Below, piece by piece: positions 17,813 to 27,671 of a DNA stretch of 64,000 nt. The notes under the pieces are model-generated. The model saw only the letters and a list, made by a program, of their open reading frames with translations, was not told the DNA's origin and did not search any database. Within the stretch, counting starts at the first letter, position 1, and every line of letters begins with the position of its first letter. The DNA comes from Candidatus Gastranaerophilales bacterium. Its GTDB lineage: Bacteria; Cyanobacteriota; Vampirovibrionia; Gastranaerophilales; Gastranaerophilaceae. The stretch covers positions 26,053 to 90,052 of the forward strand of contig CALUUJ010000008.1 of assembly GCA_944323935.1 (NCBI GenBank), given 5' to 3'. Position numbers and translations under genes: made by a program.

Positions 17813-18982
17813 ATGAGTGATATCTTTGTAAAAAAAGCAAATAATAATGTATTAAAAGAATTGACGTCTATAGGTTTTGATTCTTCTTATATTCTTGAAG
17901 CTTCATTAAAATATGAAGGGCAATTGTATAAAATATTTCACTTAAAGCCTCATGAAGCAAATATTTTAAAGCAACTTTGTCTTTCTTTAGGCTTTGATTG
18001 TGCTGTTAACAGAGATACTATAATGTGTAAATGCGAATATACTGATGTAATTATTTTTGCAACGAATTCTCAGTTAAAAAAGCTTATCAAAAAATTATAT
18101 ATTCAGCCTTTTCGTTTAAAAAATTTAGCACAAGAACTAAATTATGAATTAAATCTAAAATTAGAACCAATTGAAATTAGAAATAGAATGTTTGATTGGT
18201 CAAGACCATACATAATGGGTATTTTAAATGTTACACCGGATTCTTTTTCAGACGGAGGTAATTATAATTCTGTTGAATCAGCATTAATACATTGTGATGA
18301 GTTGGTTAAAAATGGTGCAGATATTATAGATATTGGCGGTGAATCAACAAGACCCGGGGCAGAACCAATTACAATAGAAGAAGAAATAAAAAGAGTAGTT
18401 CCGGTAATAAAAGAAATTAGAAAAAAGTATTTTGATATTCCAATCAGTATTGATACAAGAAATTATCAAACCGCAAAACAAGCCTTGGAATTTGGTGCCG
18501 ATATTATTAATGATGTTTCGGGATTGGATTTTGATAGAGATTTATTTGATTTTGTAGTCAAAAATAATGTACCTGTAATTATTATGCATTCAGACAAAGT
18601 TCCTGCAGTTTCCTCTGATTTTGTTAGTGTTGATATTGTTGAAGAAATTTATTTATCATTAAAAAATAAAATTGATTTATTAACAAACTCCGGACTTGAT
18701 AGAAAAAATATAATAATTGATGTTGGAATTGGTTTTGGAAAAGCTTTAGAATCTAATTTTGAACTTTTAAAAAGGTTAGATGAATTTCAAACCTTAAATT
18801 GTCCTATGTTATTAGGTATTTCGAGAAAATCTTTTATCAGAAAAACTTTTGATATTACCTGTGAAGATGCGGATTTACATACCGCTTTATATTCAGCAAT
18901 GCTTTCTAATGTTAATATTCACAGAGTTCATAACGTAGAATTAACTAAAAAGTTTTTAGATATTGCTCAAAAATTATATTAG
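17813..18982 (+). CDS. folP: Dihydropteroate synthase with N-terminal extension
   Basis: 389 residues; the catalytic TIM barrel starts at about residue 130. Signatures: MGILNVTPDSFSDGG (about 135-149), DIGGESTRPGAE, SIDTRNYQTAKQAL, NDVSGL and ISRKSFI. It joins p-aminobenzoate to the pterin diphosphate in folate synthesis and is the sulfonamide target. The first 125 residues are an extra domain, seen also in some clostridial and cyanobacterial enzymes. TATAAT (17801-17806) ends 6 nt before the ATG, with TACACA 17 bp upstream and no Shine-Dalgarno: predicted leaderless. Confidence 0.94.
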   Translation: MSDIFVKKANNNVLKELTSIGFDSSYILEASLKYEGQLYKIFHLKPHEANILKQLCLSLGFDCAVNRDTIMCKCEYTDVIIFATNSQLKKLIKKLYIQPFRLKNLAQELNYELNLKLEPIEIRNRMFDWSRPYIMGILNVTPDSFSDGGNYNSVESALIHCDELVKNGADIIDIGGESTRPGAEPITIEEEIKRVVPVIKEIRKKYFDIPISIDTRNYQTAKQALEFGADIINDVSGLDFDRDLFDFVVKNNVPVIIMHSDKVPAVSSDFVSVDIVEEIYLSLKNKIDLLTNSGLDRKNIIIDVGIGFGKALESNFELLKRLDEFQTLNCPMLLGISRKSFIRKTFDITCEDADLHTALYSAMLSNVNIHRVHNVELTKKFLDIAQKLY

Positions 18983-19392
18983 AAATTATTTGTTTTCTTT
19001 TGTTCTTTTTTCAAAATATCTTTAAAACTGTCAATTGGTTTAAAATAAAATCCGCACTTTTCGGACATTACGCCATTCATCTTTAAAATAATTTCAGATG
19101 GATATCTTCTGCAAATACCCGGTCTGAATTTATGTATTGTACAAATATGTTTTTCTTTATCAAATTTATTACACTTAAAAACAAGACCATTATTATCTTT
19201 ATCAACTACTTCTAAAAATGTATAAAAAGGGTGTAGGTTCTTTAGTTTTTCAAATTCTTCAATAGTTTTTATTGTGTCTTTTTTATGATTTACATAGATT
19301 TTACTGCAACAATCACCGCATCTGTTACATTTCCCATATCTGTAATATTTTCTTCTTAGAATATATTTATAAAAAATTTTCTTTAAAAACAT
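18979..19392 (-). CDS. YkgJ-family cysteine cluster protein
   Basis: 137 residues. N-terminal CNRCGDCCSK (CxxCxxCC), then Cys around FKCNKFDKEKHICTIHKFRPGICRRYP, the PF03692-type arrangement thought to bind Zn or an Fe-S cluster. Function not established in the family. The gene is divergent from uvrC; both have a TATAAT-like box exactly 6 nt before their ATG, so the 45-bp gap seems to hold back-to-back leaderless promoters. Its stop overlaps that of folP by 4 nt. Confidence 0.82.
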   Translation of the reverse strand: MFLKKIFYKYILRRKYYRYGKCNRCGDCCSKIYVNHKKDTIKTIEEFEKLKNLHPFYTFLEVVDKDNNGLVFKCNKFDKEKHICTIHKFRPGICRRYPSEIILKMNGVMSEKCGFYFKPIDSFKDILKKEQKKTNNF

Positions 19393-19398
19393 AGCTTT

Positions 19399-19431
19399 AT
19401 TATATCAGTAATATTGAAAGTATTGTAAAAT
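19399..19431. promoter_or_regulatory. Back-to-back -10 boxes of ykgJ-like gene and uvrC
   Basis: TATAAT on the - strand (19404-19399) and TAAAAT on the + strand (19426-19431). Each ends 6 nt from its ATG, leaving no room for a leader or ribosome-binding site. Confidence 0.5.
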
Positions 19432-19437
19432 AGAGTT

Positions 19438-21285
19438 ATGGATATAAAAGAACAATTACGTTTATTACCTGAATCAAGCGGATCTTATCAGTTTTATGAT
19501 AAGACAGGTACTATTATTTATGTAGGTAAAGCAAAAAATTTAAAAAGGCGTGTTTCGAGTTATTTCAATAAAAAACACGACTCTGTAAAGTTAAAGGTAA
19601 TGGTGCCTCAAATTGTAAAAATTGAATTTATTATAACTAATTCAGAAATTGAAGCATTAATTTTAGAATCTCATTTAATAAAAAAATATAAACCAAAGTA
19701 TAATGTCTTACTTAAAGATGATAAGAAGTTCCCATATTTTTTAATTACAAAAGAAGATTATCCTCGTATTTTAGTTACAAGAAAAGCAAATAAAAATCCT
19801 ATTGAGGGTAAATACTTTGGACCATATACAAACGGTAAGTCAATGTATACTACGCTTGATTTATTAAAAAAACTTTTCCCTTTAAAACAATGTAAAACTC
19901 CTAAATTTAAAGATAGACCCTGCATATATTATCAGATTGGCAGATGTATGGCTCCTTGCCAAAAACTTATTTCATCTGAAGAATATAAAAAGCTTATAAA
20001 AAATGTTGAATTGTTTTTATCAGGTAAGCAAATGCAGTTGGTTGACGAATTAAAAGCGTTAATGGAAAAATGCTCGGAAAATCAGGAATATGAAAAAGCT
20101 GCAAGATATAGGGACAGTTATTTTGATGTTTTAAAAACTATTGAAAAGCAAAAAGTCGTTTATGAAAATACAAATATTAATCAAGATATCATATCTGTCA
20201 GTACTGATGAATTTATTGGCGGCATTTCATTGCTTCAAATTAGAGACGGAAGATTAACTAATAAAAAAGATTTTGAAATTTCTAAATCTGATTATGATAG
20301 TGACGAAGAAATAATTTCTTATTTCATTAAAGAATATTATCAATTAACAAGTGATAATGATATTCCGTCAGAGATAATATTCTCTAGTGAATTAAATGAA
20401 GAAGATAAGCTTATCTATGAACAATGGCTAAGTTCGAAAAAAGGTTCAAAGGTTACAATTAATCCCGGTTGGACAAAGAAAAATGACGATATTTTAGAGC
20501 TTGCATTAAAAAATTCAAACTACCATCTTCAAGAGATGAAAGTTAAATCATTACAAGAAATTCAATCAAATTACAATGAAACAGGTTCATATATTCAAGA
20601 AAAATTAGGTTTAAAAAACTTTCCACACAGAGTTGAATGTTTTGATATATCTCATGTACAAGGTACAAATACTGTTGCTTCAATGGTTTCTTTTTACAAT
20701 GGTATGCCAAAGAAAAGTGAATATAAAAAATTTAAAATAAAAACAGTGGAAAAAGGTAAACCTGATGATTTTAAATCTATGAGAGAAGTTATAACCAGAA
20801 GATATTCAAGACTTTTAAAAGAAAATTTGGAATTCCCGGATTTAATTATTATAGATGGCGGAAAAGGACAACTTTCCAGTGCTGTTGAAATATTGAATGA
20901 ATTAGGCGTTAAAAATCAAGATATTGTCTCTCTTGCAAAAAGGATTGAAGAAGTATTTATTCCTAATAAACAGCGTCCTGTACTATTTCCGTCAAATTCT
21001 CAAGCTTTATTTTTCTTCCAAAGAATAAGAGATGAAGCACACCGTTTTGCGATTACTTTTCATCGACAATTAAGAGAAAAAGAAGCTATTCATTCGGAAT
21101 TGGATAATATTAAAGGGTTATACAAAAAAAATAAAAAAATTCTAATTGAAAAATATGTTAATATTTCCAAAATATCTAAGCTTACAAAAGAAGAATTGAT
21201 GTTATTATTATCTAAGAGTCAGGCTCAACTTGTTTATGATTATTTTAATCTTCAAAAAAGTAAGCAAGAAAAAAATGTTGATTAG
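19438..21285 (+). CDS. uvrC: Excinuclease ABC subunit C
   Basis: 615 residues, full length. An N-terminal GIY-YIG nuclease (SGSYQFYDKTGTIIYVGKAKNLKRR) makes the 3' incision. The UVR motif (NQEYEKAARYRD) binds UvrB. The central RNase H-like domain (VECFDISHVQGTNTVASMV, KPDDFKSMREVITRR, LIIIDGGKGQLSSA) makes the 5' incision. A C-terminal helix-hairpin-helix region closes it. It acts in nucleotide excision repair with UvrAB. A radical SAM gene and a DUF815 gene follow closely and probably share the transcript. Confidence 0.97.
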   Translation: MDIKEQLRLLPESSGSYQFYDKTGTIIYVGKAKNLKRRVSSYFNKKHDSVKLKVMVPQIVKIEFIITNSEIEALILESHLIKKYKPKYNVLLKDDKKFPYFLITKEDYPRILVTRKANKNPIEGKYFGPYTNGKSMYTTLDLLKKLFPLKQCKTPKFKDRPCIYYQIGRCMAPCQKLISSEEYKKLIKNVELFLSGKQMQLVDELKALMEKCSENQEYEKAARYRDSYFDVLKTIEKQKVVYENTNINQDIISVSTDEFIGGISLLQIRDGRLTNKKDFEISKSDYDSDEEIISYFIKEYYQLTSDNDIPSEIIFSSELNEEDKLIYEQWLSSKKGSKVTINPGWTKKNDDILELALKNSNYHLQEMKVKSLQEIQSNYNETGSYIQEKLGLKNFPHRVECFDISHVQGTNTVASMVSFYNGMPKKSEYKKFKIKTVEKGKPDDFKSMREVITRRYSRLLKENLEFPDLIIIDGGKGQLSSAVEILNELGVKNQDIVSLAKRIEEVFIPNKQRPVLFPSNSQALFFFQRIRDEAHRFAITFHRQLREKEAIHSELDNIKGLYKKNKKILIEKYVNISKISKLTKEELMLLLSKSQAQLVYDYFNLQKSKQEKNVD

Positions 21286-21308
21286 TTATAAATAAAAAGG
21301 AATTCATA

Positions 21309-22400
21309 GTGAAACAGCAACTTGAAAAACCACAGCAAATTACTTTTGATGTAACAGATAGATGTCAAATGCAATGTGTTACTTGCTCAAAATGGAAAAC
21401 GGTAGCTTCTGATGTTATGTCTAAAGAACTTACAACTGAAGAGTGGAAAAAAGCGCTTTCAGAACTTCGTGATTGGCTTGGCGAAGGTTTTTGGTTCTGT
21501 TTCTCAGGTGGAGAACCGTTCTTAAGACAAGATATTTTCGAAATTGCTGAATATGCAAAATCTTTGGGAATTAAAGTTGCTTCTATGACTAATGCTTTTA
21601 GTATTCAAAATTTATATGAAAAAATTGTTGATTCTCCAATAGAATCTTTGAACTTATCTTTAAATGCTATCAATAATCCTATAATTCATGATGAATCAAG
21701 AGGAAGACAAGGTTCTTATGAAAAAACAATTGATGCGATTTTTGAACTAAAAAGAATAAGAGATGAAAAACACGCTTCTTTAGGCATAAATATTGCTACA
21801 ATTTTGTTCCCTGAAAATATAGAAGAAGCTATTCCGTTGGTTGAATTCGTTACTAAAAATAAAATTAACGGTATTATGTTCCAGCTTTTAGATGATAAAG
21901 AATCTTTCCACGGATACAATTATCAAAAAGGTTGCGATACTCAAAACTATAAAATGCCTAAAGAACTTAGAATTAAATATAAAAATATGTCAAAACGTGC
22001 TATTGAAGTTGTAGATAGATTGGTTGAAATGAAACGGGCAGGCCATTCTATATATAATTCTTATGAGCAATTAGAAGCAATGAAAGTTTTCTTTAATAAT
22101 CCTGATGATATTTTAAAAGAAATAAAATGTGATGTTGGTTCTACTAATTTTGCTATAGATCCTTATGGTGATGTAAGACTCTGTTTTAATATGCATCCTG
22201 TTGGTAATATTAAAGAAAATTCGCCTGAAGAAATTTGGAATAATGCTAATTCTCAAAAATGCAGAGCTTTAACAAAAACCTGCAAAATGTATTGCAGAAT
22301 GCTTAATTGTAATTTTAAACATAATTTTGCAAACTTTAATAAAAGTTTTATACATAAATGTAAAAATAAAATTATAAAAATATTGTGCGGAAAGAACTAG
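21309..22400 (+). CDS. Radical SAM protein with SPASM-type C-terminus
   Basis: 363 residues, GTG start with AAGGA upstream. The [4Fe-4S]/SAM motif is CQMQCVTC at about 18-25, with the GGEP motif (FSGGEPFLRQD) after it. The C-terminus has the SPASM/twitch pattern of further cysteines (CDVGSTNFAIDPYGDVRLC, CRALTKTCKMYCRMLNC) that hold auxiliary clusters. Such enzymes modify peptides or proteins or act in cofactor synthesis. No precursor peptide was found nearby. It lies between uvrC (24 nt) and a DUF815 ATPase (1 nt). Confidence 0.85.
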   Translation: MKQQLEKPQQITFDVTDRCQMQCVTCSKWKTVASDVMSKELTTEEWKKALSELRDWLGEGFWFCFSGGEPFLRQDIFEIAEYAKSLGIKVASMTNAFSIQNLYEKIVDSPIESLNLSLNAINNPIIHDESRGRQGSYEKTIDAIFELKRIRDEKHASLGINIATILFPENIEEAIPLVEFVTKNKINGIMFQLLDDKESFHGYNYQKGCDTQNYKMPKELRIKYKNMSKRAIEVVDRLVEMKRAGHSIYNSYEQLEAMKVFFNNPDDILKEIKCDVGSTNFAIDPYGDVRLCFNMHPVGNIKENSPEEIWNNANSQKCRALTKTCKMYCRMLNCNFKHNFANFNKSFIHKCKNKIIKILCGKN

Positions 22401-22401
22401 T

Positions 22402-23613
22402 ATGAGTAAACTTACAACATCTTTATTGTTAATATCAATATTCAGAAATATATTAAAAGACTCAATAATATCTTCTTTTATAGAACTTTTAAATAATATA
22501 AAGTCTAATGCGGATATAAATGTAATATTAAGAACTTATTCAGAGTTCATTTCTTTGTTATATGAAAAAGAACCAAATCAGAATTTGTATAATCATCTTA
22601 AAAATTTAATTTATACAGATGAAAATCTATTGTCAAAAGGTTGTAGTGACTGTATTAGTAAAAATAATCAAATTTTAGAAACAGCAAGGTATGAATTATC
22701 ATTATTTGATAATTTGCTTTCTTATGATTATTTAAAAATAAAAACTTTGCTTGAGGAAAATTTCCCGGAACAAAAAGATATAATTTCTCATTTACCATCT
22801 TTTTCTTTTGCAAATAAACAAGACTTTAATTTGGATTCAATATTAGCATCTTATAAAAATTACGGATATGGTGTTTTCTCTTGTTATTCGGCATTCTCGT
22901 ATACGGAGAATAAAGAGATTAAACCTGTGAAATATTTTGATGCTCTTACATTTAACGATTTAAAAAATTATGAATATCAGAAAAGTGTAATAAAACAAAA
23001 CACAAAAGCTTTCTTAGAAGGAAAAGAAGCTAATAACATCTTGCTTTATGGAGACAGAGGGTGCGGTAAATCATCTACCGTTAAAGCCTTAATAAATGAA
23101 TTTTCTGATTACAACTTAAAAATTATTCAAGTTTACAAGGAAAGCTTTATTTATCTTTCTGATTTATATGAACAAATAAGAAATCTTCCTTTGAAATTTA
23201 TAATTTTTGCTGATGATATCTCTTTTGAAGAAGATGATAAGAATTTTTCATCAATTAAAGCTGTTTTAGAGGGTTCTTTATCGAATAGACCATCTAACAC
23301 AATAATATATGCAACAACAAACAGAATGCATCTTGTAAAAGAAAGTTTTACGGCAAGAGAAGGCAACGAAATTCATTATAATGATACAATTGACGAAATG
23401 GTATCTCTTTCAGATAGGTTTGGCATTATGTTGACATTTTCAATGTTAACTAAAAATGAGTATCTGAATATAGTTGAAAAGATAGCAAATGATTGTTGTA
23501 TTCCGATAAATCAAGAGTTATTTAACAAAGCTGAAGAATTTGCTGCGTTGAAATCAATAAGAACACCAAGAGTTGCAAGACAATTTATTACCGATTATCT
23601 TACAAATGTATAA
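22402..23613 (+). CDS. DUF815-family AAA+ ATPase
   Basis: 403 residues. A helical N-terminal part of about 190 residues is followed by a P-loop AAA+ domain: Walker A YGDRGCGKSS at about 213-222, Walker B FIIFADDISFE near 259-269, and sensor-like ATTNRMHLV. The DUF815 family (PF05673) matches in length and in the TNRRHLI-like sensor motif. Its role is not settled. The start lies 1 nt after the radical SAM stop codon, so translation is probably coupled. Confidence 0.82.
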   Translation: MSKLTTSLLLISIFRNILKDSIISSFIELLNNIKSNADINVILRTYSEFISLLYEKEPNQNLYNHLKNLIYTDENLLSKGCSDCISKNNQILETARYELSLFDNLLSYDYLKIKTLLEENFPEQKDIISHLPSFSFANKQDFNLDSILASYKNYGYGVFSCYSAFSYTENKEIKPVKYFDALTFNDLKNYEYQKSVIKQNTKAFLEGKEANNILLYGDRGCGKSSTVKALINEFSDYNLKIIQVYKESFIYLSDLYEQIRNLPLKFIIFADDISFEEDDKNFSSIKAVLEGSLSNRPSNTIIYATTNRMHLVKESFTAREGNEIHYNDTIDEMVSLSDRFGIMLTFSMLTKNEYLNIVEKIANDCCIPINQELFNKAEEFAALKSIRTPRVARQFITDYLTNV

Positions 23614-23717
23614 TTGTAAATCTTTCTTAAATATACATATTATACAACTATTAAAGTCGTAGTATTTGTGCTAACTTGACTACATAAGTACTTTATTTCT
23701 GCAAATGGGGTGTGTTT

Positions 23718-25160
23718 ATGAAAATTCAAAGTGTCTCTTCATTTAATAATATCGAAAAATATAATAACGTTATTAGAAAAAATGATAAAATACAAAGTTT
23801 TTCTGCTTATAAAATACCTGTTTCAACAAAAGGTATGGATGGTGACAGATTCGTAATGAAAGGAAAAGCTTCTGAGTATTTTGAATTATATAAAAATCTT
23901 TCTAATCCTAAAGTTGGTTCAAAGTTTTTAATAAAATCAAAATTACCTGAATATAAAGATTTAACATTATTAATAACTCCTGATACAGTTATTAAATCTG
24001 ACGATTTGTATATTGCAATAGCAAAAAAAGGTGAAAGAACACCTGGTTTTAAAGGTCGTTTGTATGGCAGTATAAGAGAAGAAAATGGGCAACGTGATTA
24101 CAAAATGGAAGACCAATATATTCGTTTTTGGCAAGAAGGTATGCATGATGAAGTATCTCGAAAATATTTGGATAAGATATATGCCCCGCAGTTAAAAGAT
24201 GACTATAATTTTTTTATTCCAAGTGATGGAGATGGAACTAGATATAAAGATATAACAACGCTACAAGGCGGTATTACAAAACCTGCTTCATATATTCCGG
24301 CAACTTTAAACGGTAAAAATATGTCTTTAGTACAAACTGTAATTACAAATTATACAAAAACGGGTAAGCTTGATAAGTGGTTTGATTTTGTAAGGGTTAA
24401 ACCTGCACAAGGTAGTGCCTATGCTTTTCTTGAGGGTTTAGCAGATGGGGAAATATCCACAAATAAACCATTAGTTTTTAGCTGGGGAGACAATTTCTCG
24501 GATGTTAATGTTTCAAAAATAATCCAAGAACACGAAAAATCAGGTGCTGCTTTTACCATTACAACAATTCCTGTTGATAAGCAAAAAACAAAAAGTTTGA
24601 GTATAGTTAAATTGGATTCTTTAGATTCTAAAACTATTAATCAATTTGTTGAAAAACCTCAAGATGAAGCATTTATAGATTCTTGTGTAATTCCTGAATT
24701 AGGTGGTAATACTTGTTTATCTGCAGTGGGACCTTATATTATTTCTCCGCAAGCTTTAGAATGGATAAAATCTAGATATATTCAAAATCCAGAAAGCTTT
24801 AAAAATCCTGATAAGGGTTATGATTTCTCTTCAATGATAATTGCACCAATGCTTGAGGCTATAAAAGCCGGTGAAATAGTTAATGAAAATAATCAACCTA
24901 TGGAAATGAAGCTTGCTATTATTCCTGAGGATAATACTTGGTCAGATCTAGGTTCTCAAAAAGATTTCTCATCAGCAATGAAATCTATAAAAAATGGTAA
25001 ATATATTGGAATGCCGTTAGAAGTTTTGAATTCAATTAAGAAGAATGTCGATGAACAAGGAAATATCACTTTTAACTCAAAATCAAGAACCTTGTTTGAT
25101 TCAATGCTTAAACAATTAAATCTTGAAGCTAAAAATGTTATTGCTTATTGCAATGAATAA
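23718..25160 (+). CDS. Divergent sugar-1-phosphate nucleotidyltransferase-like protein
   Basis: 480 residues from the ATG at 23718 with GGGGTG upstream. The first 40 residues resemble the clade tag (KIQSFSAYKIP). The main domain has a GT-A-like nucleotidyltransferase pattern: PSDGDGTRYKDITTLQ stands where GxGTRL is expected, then FSWGDNFSD as the metal-binding GD motif, and NQFVEKPQDEAF as the FxEKP motif. About 100 residues precede the GxGTR position, which is unusual, since this motif is normally at the N-terminus. It may make an activated sugar, or the fold may be reused. Confidence 0.7.
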   Translation: MKIQSVSSFNNIEKYNNVIRKNDKIQSFSAYKIPVSTKGMDGDRFVMKGKASEYFELYKNLSNPKVGSKFLIKSKLPEYKDLTLLITPDTVIKSDDLYIAIAKKGERTPGFKGRLYGSIREENGQRDYKMEDQYIRFWQEGMHDEVSRKYLDKIYAPQLKDDYNFFIPSDGDGTRYKDITTLQGGITKPASYIPATLNGKNMSLVQTVITNYTKTGKLDKWFDFVRVKPAQGSAYAFLEGLADGEISTNKPLVFSWGDNFSDVNVSKIIQEHEKSGAAFTITTIPVDKQKTKSLSIVKLDSLDSKTINQFVEKPQDEAFIDSCVIPELGGNTCLSAVGPYIISPQALEWIKSRYIQNPESFKNPDKGYDFSSMIIAPMLEAIKAGEIVNENNQPMEMKLAIIPEDNTWSDLGSQKDFSSAMKSIKNGKYIGMPLEVLNSIKKNVDEQGNITFNSKSRTLFDSMLKQLNLEAKNVIAYCNE

Positions 25161-25182
25161 GGTTTAAGCTATAATAAATCTT

Positions 25183-26304
25183 ATGAATATCAATGATGCT
25201 AAAAGGATTGTTTTTAAGTTTGGAACTAATGTTCTAAGGAATGATGATAAAGAAATTTCTTTATCTCGAGTATATTCTTTTATCGAAGAAATTTCTAAAT
25301 TACATAGACAAGGAAAAGAAATAATTGTTGTTACATCAGGTGCTGTTGGTTTAGGCTCAAAAAAACTAAATGTTGATTCAAGTGAAAGCTTATCAATAAA
25401 ACAGGCATGTGCGGCTGTGGGTCAATGTCAATTAATGTCTATTTATGAAGACGGTTTTGGAAAGTATTCAATTAATACTGCTCAAGTTTTATTAACTGAA
25501 GATGACTTTACTAACAGAATAAAATATTTAAGTTTGAGTAATGTTTTAAATACATTACTTGAACTAAAAGTTATTCCGATTATTAATCAAAATGATACTG
25601 TATCAACATCAGAATTAGAGCCAATATATGGTGTAAGTTTCTCTGATAATGATAAATTGTCAGCACTTGTAGCGAGTAAGTTAGATGCGGATTTATTAGT
25701 AATATTATCTGATATAAATGGTTTATATGATGATAATCCGAAAGAGAATCTAAATGCCAATTTAATAAGTGAGGTAAAAGAAATCACAGATGAAATAGAA
25801 AGTTATGCACAATCTGCTTCAAAAGGCGGACGAGGAGGAATGAAAACTAAACTCCAAGCAGCGAAAGTTGTTACTCATTCTGGCGGTTGTGTAATAATAG
25901 CAAATGGAAAATCCCCTCAAGTTATAAGCAGATTGTTTTCAGGTGAAAAAATGGGAACTACATTCTATCCCGTTGAACAGCTTTCTCAAAAACGCAGATG
26001 GATAGCTTATGCAACTAATATCAACGGACAAATAGTTATTAATGACGGCGCAAAAAAAGCAATTACAGAAAAGAATAAAAGTTTACTGGCTATTGGAGTC
26101 TTAAAAATTAATGGTTCTTTTGATTGCGGTGATGTTGTATCTATTATTGATGAAAATAAAGTTGAGTTTGCAAGAGGAATAGCTAATTATAATTCTGTAG
26201 ATTGTAAAAAAATAATTGGTGAACATTCTGATAATATATATCAGATTTTAGGTCATAAAAATTATGATGCTGTAATAACTAAAGATAACATCGCATTATT
26301 GTAG
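25183..26304 (+). CDS. proB: Glutamate 5-kinase
   Basis: 373 residues, full length with a C-terminal PUA domain. First step of proline synthesis, forming gamma-glutamyl phosphate. Signatures: VFKFGTNVLR at the start, VVTSGAVGLGSKKL, IPIINQNDTVS, FSDNDKLSALVASKLDADLLVILSDINGLY and GGRGGMKTKLQAAK. TATAAT (25170-25175) ends 7 nt before the ATG with TTGCAA 16 bp upstream, and no Shine-Dalgarno is present: predicted leaderless. proA follows in the same operon. Confidence 0.96.
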   Translation: MNINDAKRIVFKFGTNVLRNDDKEISLSRVYSFIEEISKLHRQGKEIIVVTSGAVGLGSKKLNVDSSESLSIKQACAAVGQCQLMSIYEDGFGKYSINTAQVLLTEDDFTNRIKYLSLSNVLNTLLELKVIPIINQNDTVSTSELEPIYGVSFSDNDKLSALVASKLDADLLVILSDINGLYDDNPKENLNANLISEVKEITDEIESYAQSASKGGRGGMKTKLQAAKVVTHSGGCVIIANGKSPQVISRLFSGEKMGTTFYPVEQLSQKRRWIAYATNINGQIVINDGAKKAITEKNKSLLAIGVLKINGSFDCGDVVSIIDENKVEFARGIANYNSVDCKKIIGEHSDNIYQILGHKNYDAVITKDNIALL

Positions 26305-26313
26305 GAGATATCT

Positions 26314-27603
26314 ATGTCTAATGTAATAGAAATTGCTAAAAAAGCAAAAGAAGCATCAATTTCTGCTTTGCAATTATCAACAGAGATAAAGAATAATACA
26401 TTATATAAAATTGCTGATGCACTAAATTCAGAAAAAGATGAAATAATATCAGCTAATAATATTGATTTGAACAATGCAAAGTTATTGATAGAAAAAGGTG
26501 AAATTACCCAGTCTGCCTATAATAGATTAAAGCTTGATGAAAACAAGCTTAGAGACATGATTCAAGGTGTTAGAGATATTGCTTCATTGGAAGACCCTGT
26601 AAATAAAATTATTTGGGAAAAAGATATAGCGCAAGGCATAAATTTAAAGAAAGTAAGCTGCCCTATAGGTGTAATAGGTGTCATTTTTGAAGCACGACCT
26701 GATGTTATTTCTCAAATTTCTGCTTTAGCAATAAAGTCATCTAACGCTGTTATCTTGAAAGGCGGCTCGGAAGCTGAACAAACAAATACAGCAATATTCA
26801 GAATTATAACTTCTGCACTTTCTGAAATTAATGAGTTTCCTAAAAATATGATAAATCTTATTTATTCAAGAGATGATGTAAAAGTTATGCTTGAAGCTGA
26901 TAAATATATTGATTTAATTATACCAAGAGGCTCAAATTCTCTTGTAAGTTTCATTAAATCGAATACAAAAATTCCGGTTCTAGGACATGCAGACGGTATT
27001 TGTCATATATATATTGATGAATTTGCTGATATAAACAAGTCAATCCCAATTATTATTGATGCAAAATGTCAGTATCCAAGTGCTTGTAATTCTGTTGAGA
27101 CAGTTCTTGTTAACAGAAAAATAAAAGATAAAGTTCTACCTGTTCTTATTAAATCTTTGAAAGAAAATTCTGTAGTTATTAATTCAGATGAAGAAGTGAA
27201 AAAAGAATATTCTGATGATATAAATGCAGTTGTTTCTGATTGGCATAAAGAATATGGAGAAAAAATATTATCATTGAAAATTGTTGAAAATATTGAAGAA
27301 GCAATTTATCACATAAATAAATTTGGCTCAGGTCATACTGATTGCATTCTTACAGAAAATGATTTAAATGCTGAAAAATTTATGATGTTTGTTGATTCAT
27401 CAGGTGTATATAAAAATATATCTACTAGATTTGCAGATGGTTTTAGATATGGTTTTGGAGCTGAAGTTGGTATATCTACAAATAAAACACACGCAAGAGG
27501 CCCTGTTGGCTTAGAAGGATTAACTATTTATAAATATAAATTATCTGGAAATGGTGACATCGTAAATGATTTTACAACAGGATTGAAACAATTTTATAAG
27601 TAA
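26314..27603 (+). CDS. proA: Glutamate-5-semialdehyde dehydrogenase (gamma-glutamyl phosphate reductase)
   Basis: 429 residues. Second step of proline synthesis, NADPH-dependent. Signatures: GVIGVIFEARPDVISQISALAIKS, LKGGSEAEQTN, DLIIPRGSNSLV, DAKCQYPSACNSVETVLV with the catalytic Cys, and FGAEVGISTNKTHARGPVGLEGLTIYKY at the end. GTAGGAGA precedes the start, unlike leaderless proB 9 nt upstream. proC is not in the window. Confidence 0.97.
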   Translation: MSNVIEIAKKAKEASISALQLSTEIKNNTLYKIADALNSEKDEIISANNIDLNNAKLLIEKGEITQSAYNRLKLDENKLRDMIQGVRDIASLEDPVNKIIWEKDIAQGINLKKVSCPIGVIGVIFEARPDVISQISALAIKSSNAVILKGGSEAEQTNTAIFRIITSALSEINEFPKNMINLIYSRDDVKVMLEADKYIDLIIPRGSNSLVSFIKSNTKIPVLGHADGICHIYIDEFADINKSIPIIIDAKCQYPSACNSVETVLVNRKIKDKVLPVLIKSLKENSVVINSDEEVKKEYSDDINAVVSDWHKEYGEKILSLKIVENIEEAIYHINKFGSGHTDCILTENDLNAEKFMMFVDSSGVYKNISTRFADGFRYGFGAEVGISTNKTHARGPVGLEGLTIYKYKLSGNGDIVNDFTTGLKQFYK

Positions 27604-27671
27604 TTAATGAAAACTAACAAAATTTTTTTTTACAGAGTTTATATAACCAGTTTAAGTGTGAGGATTTATAT

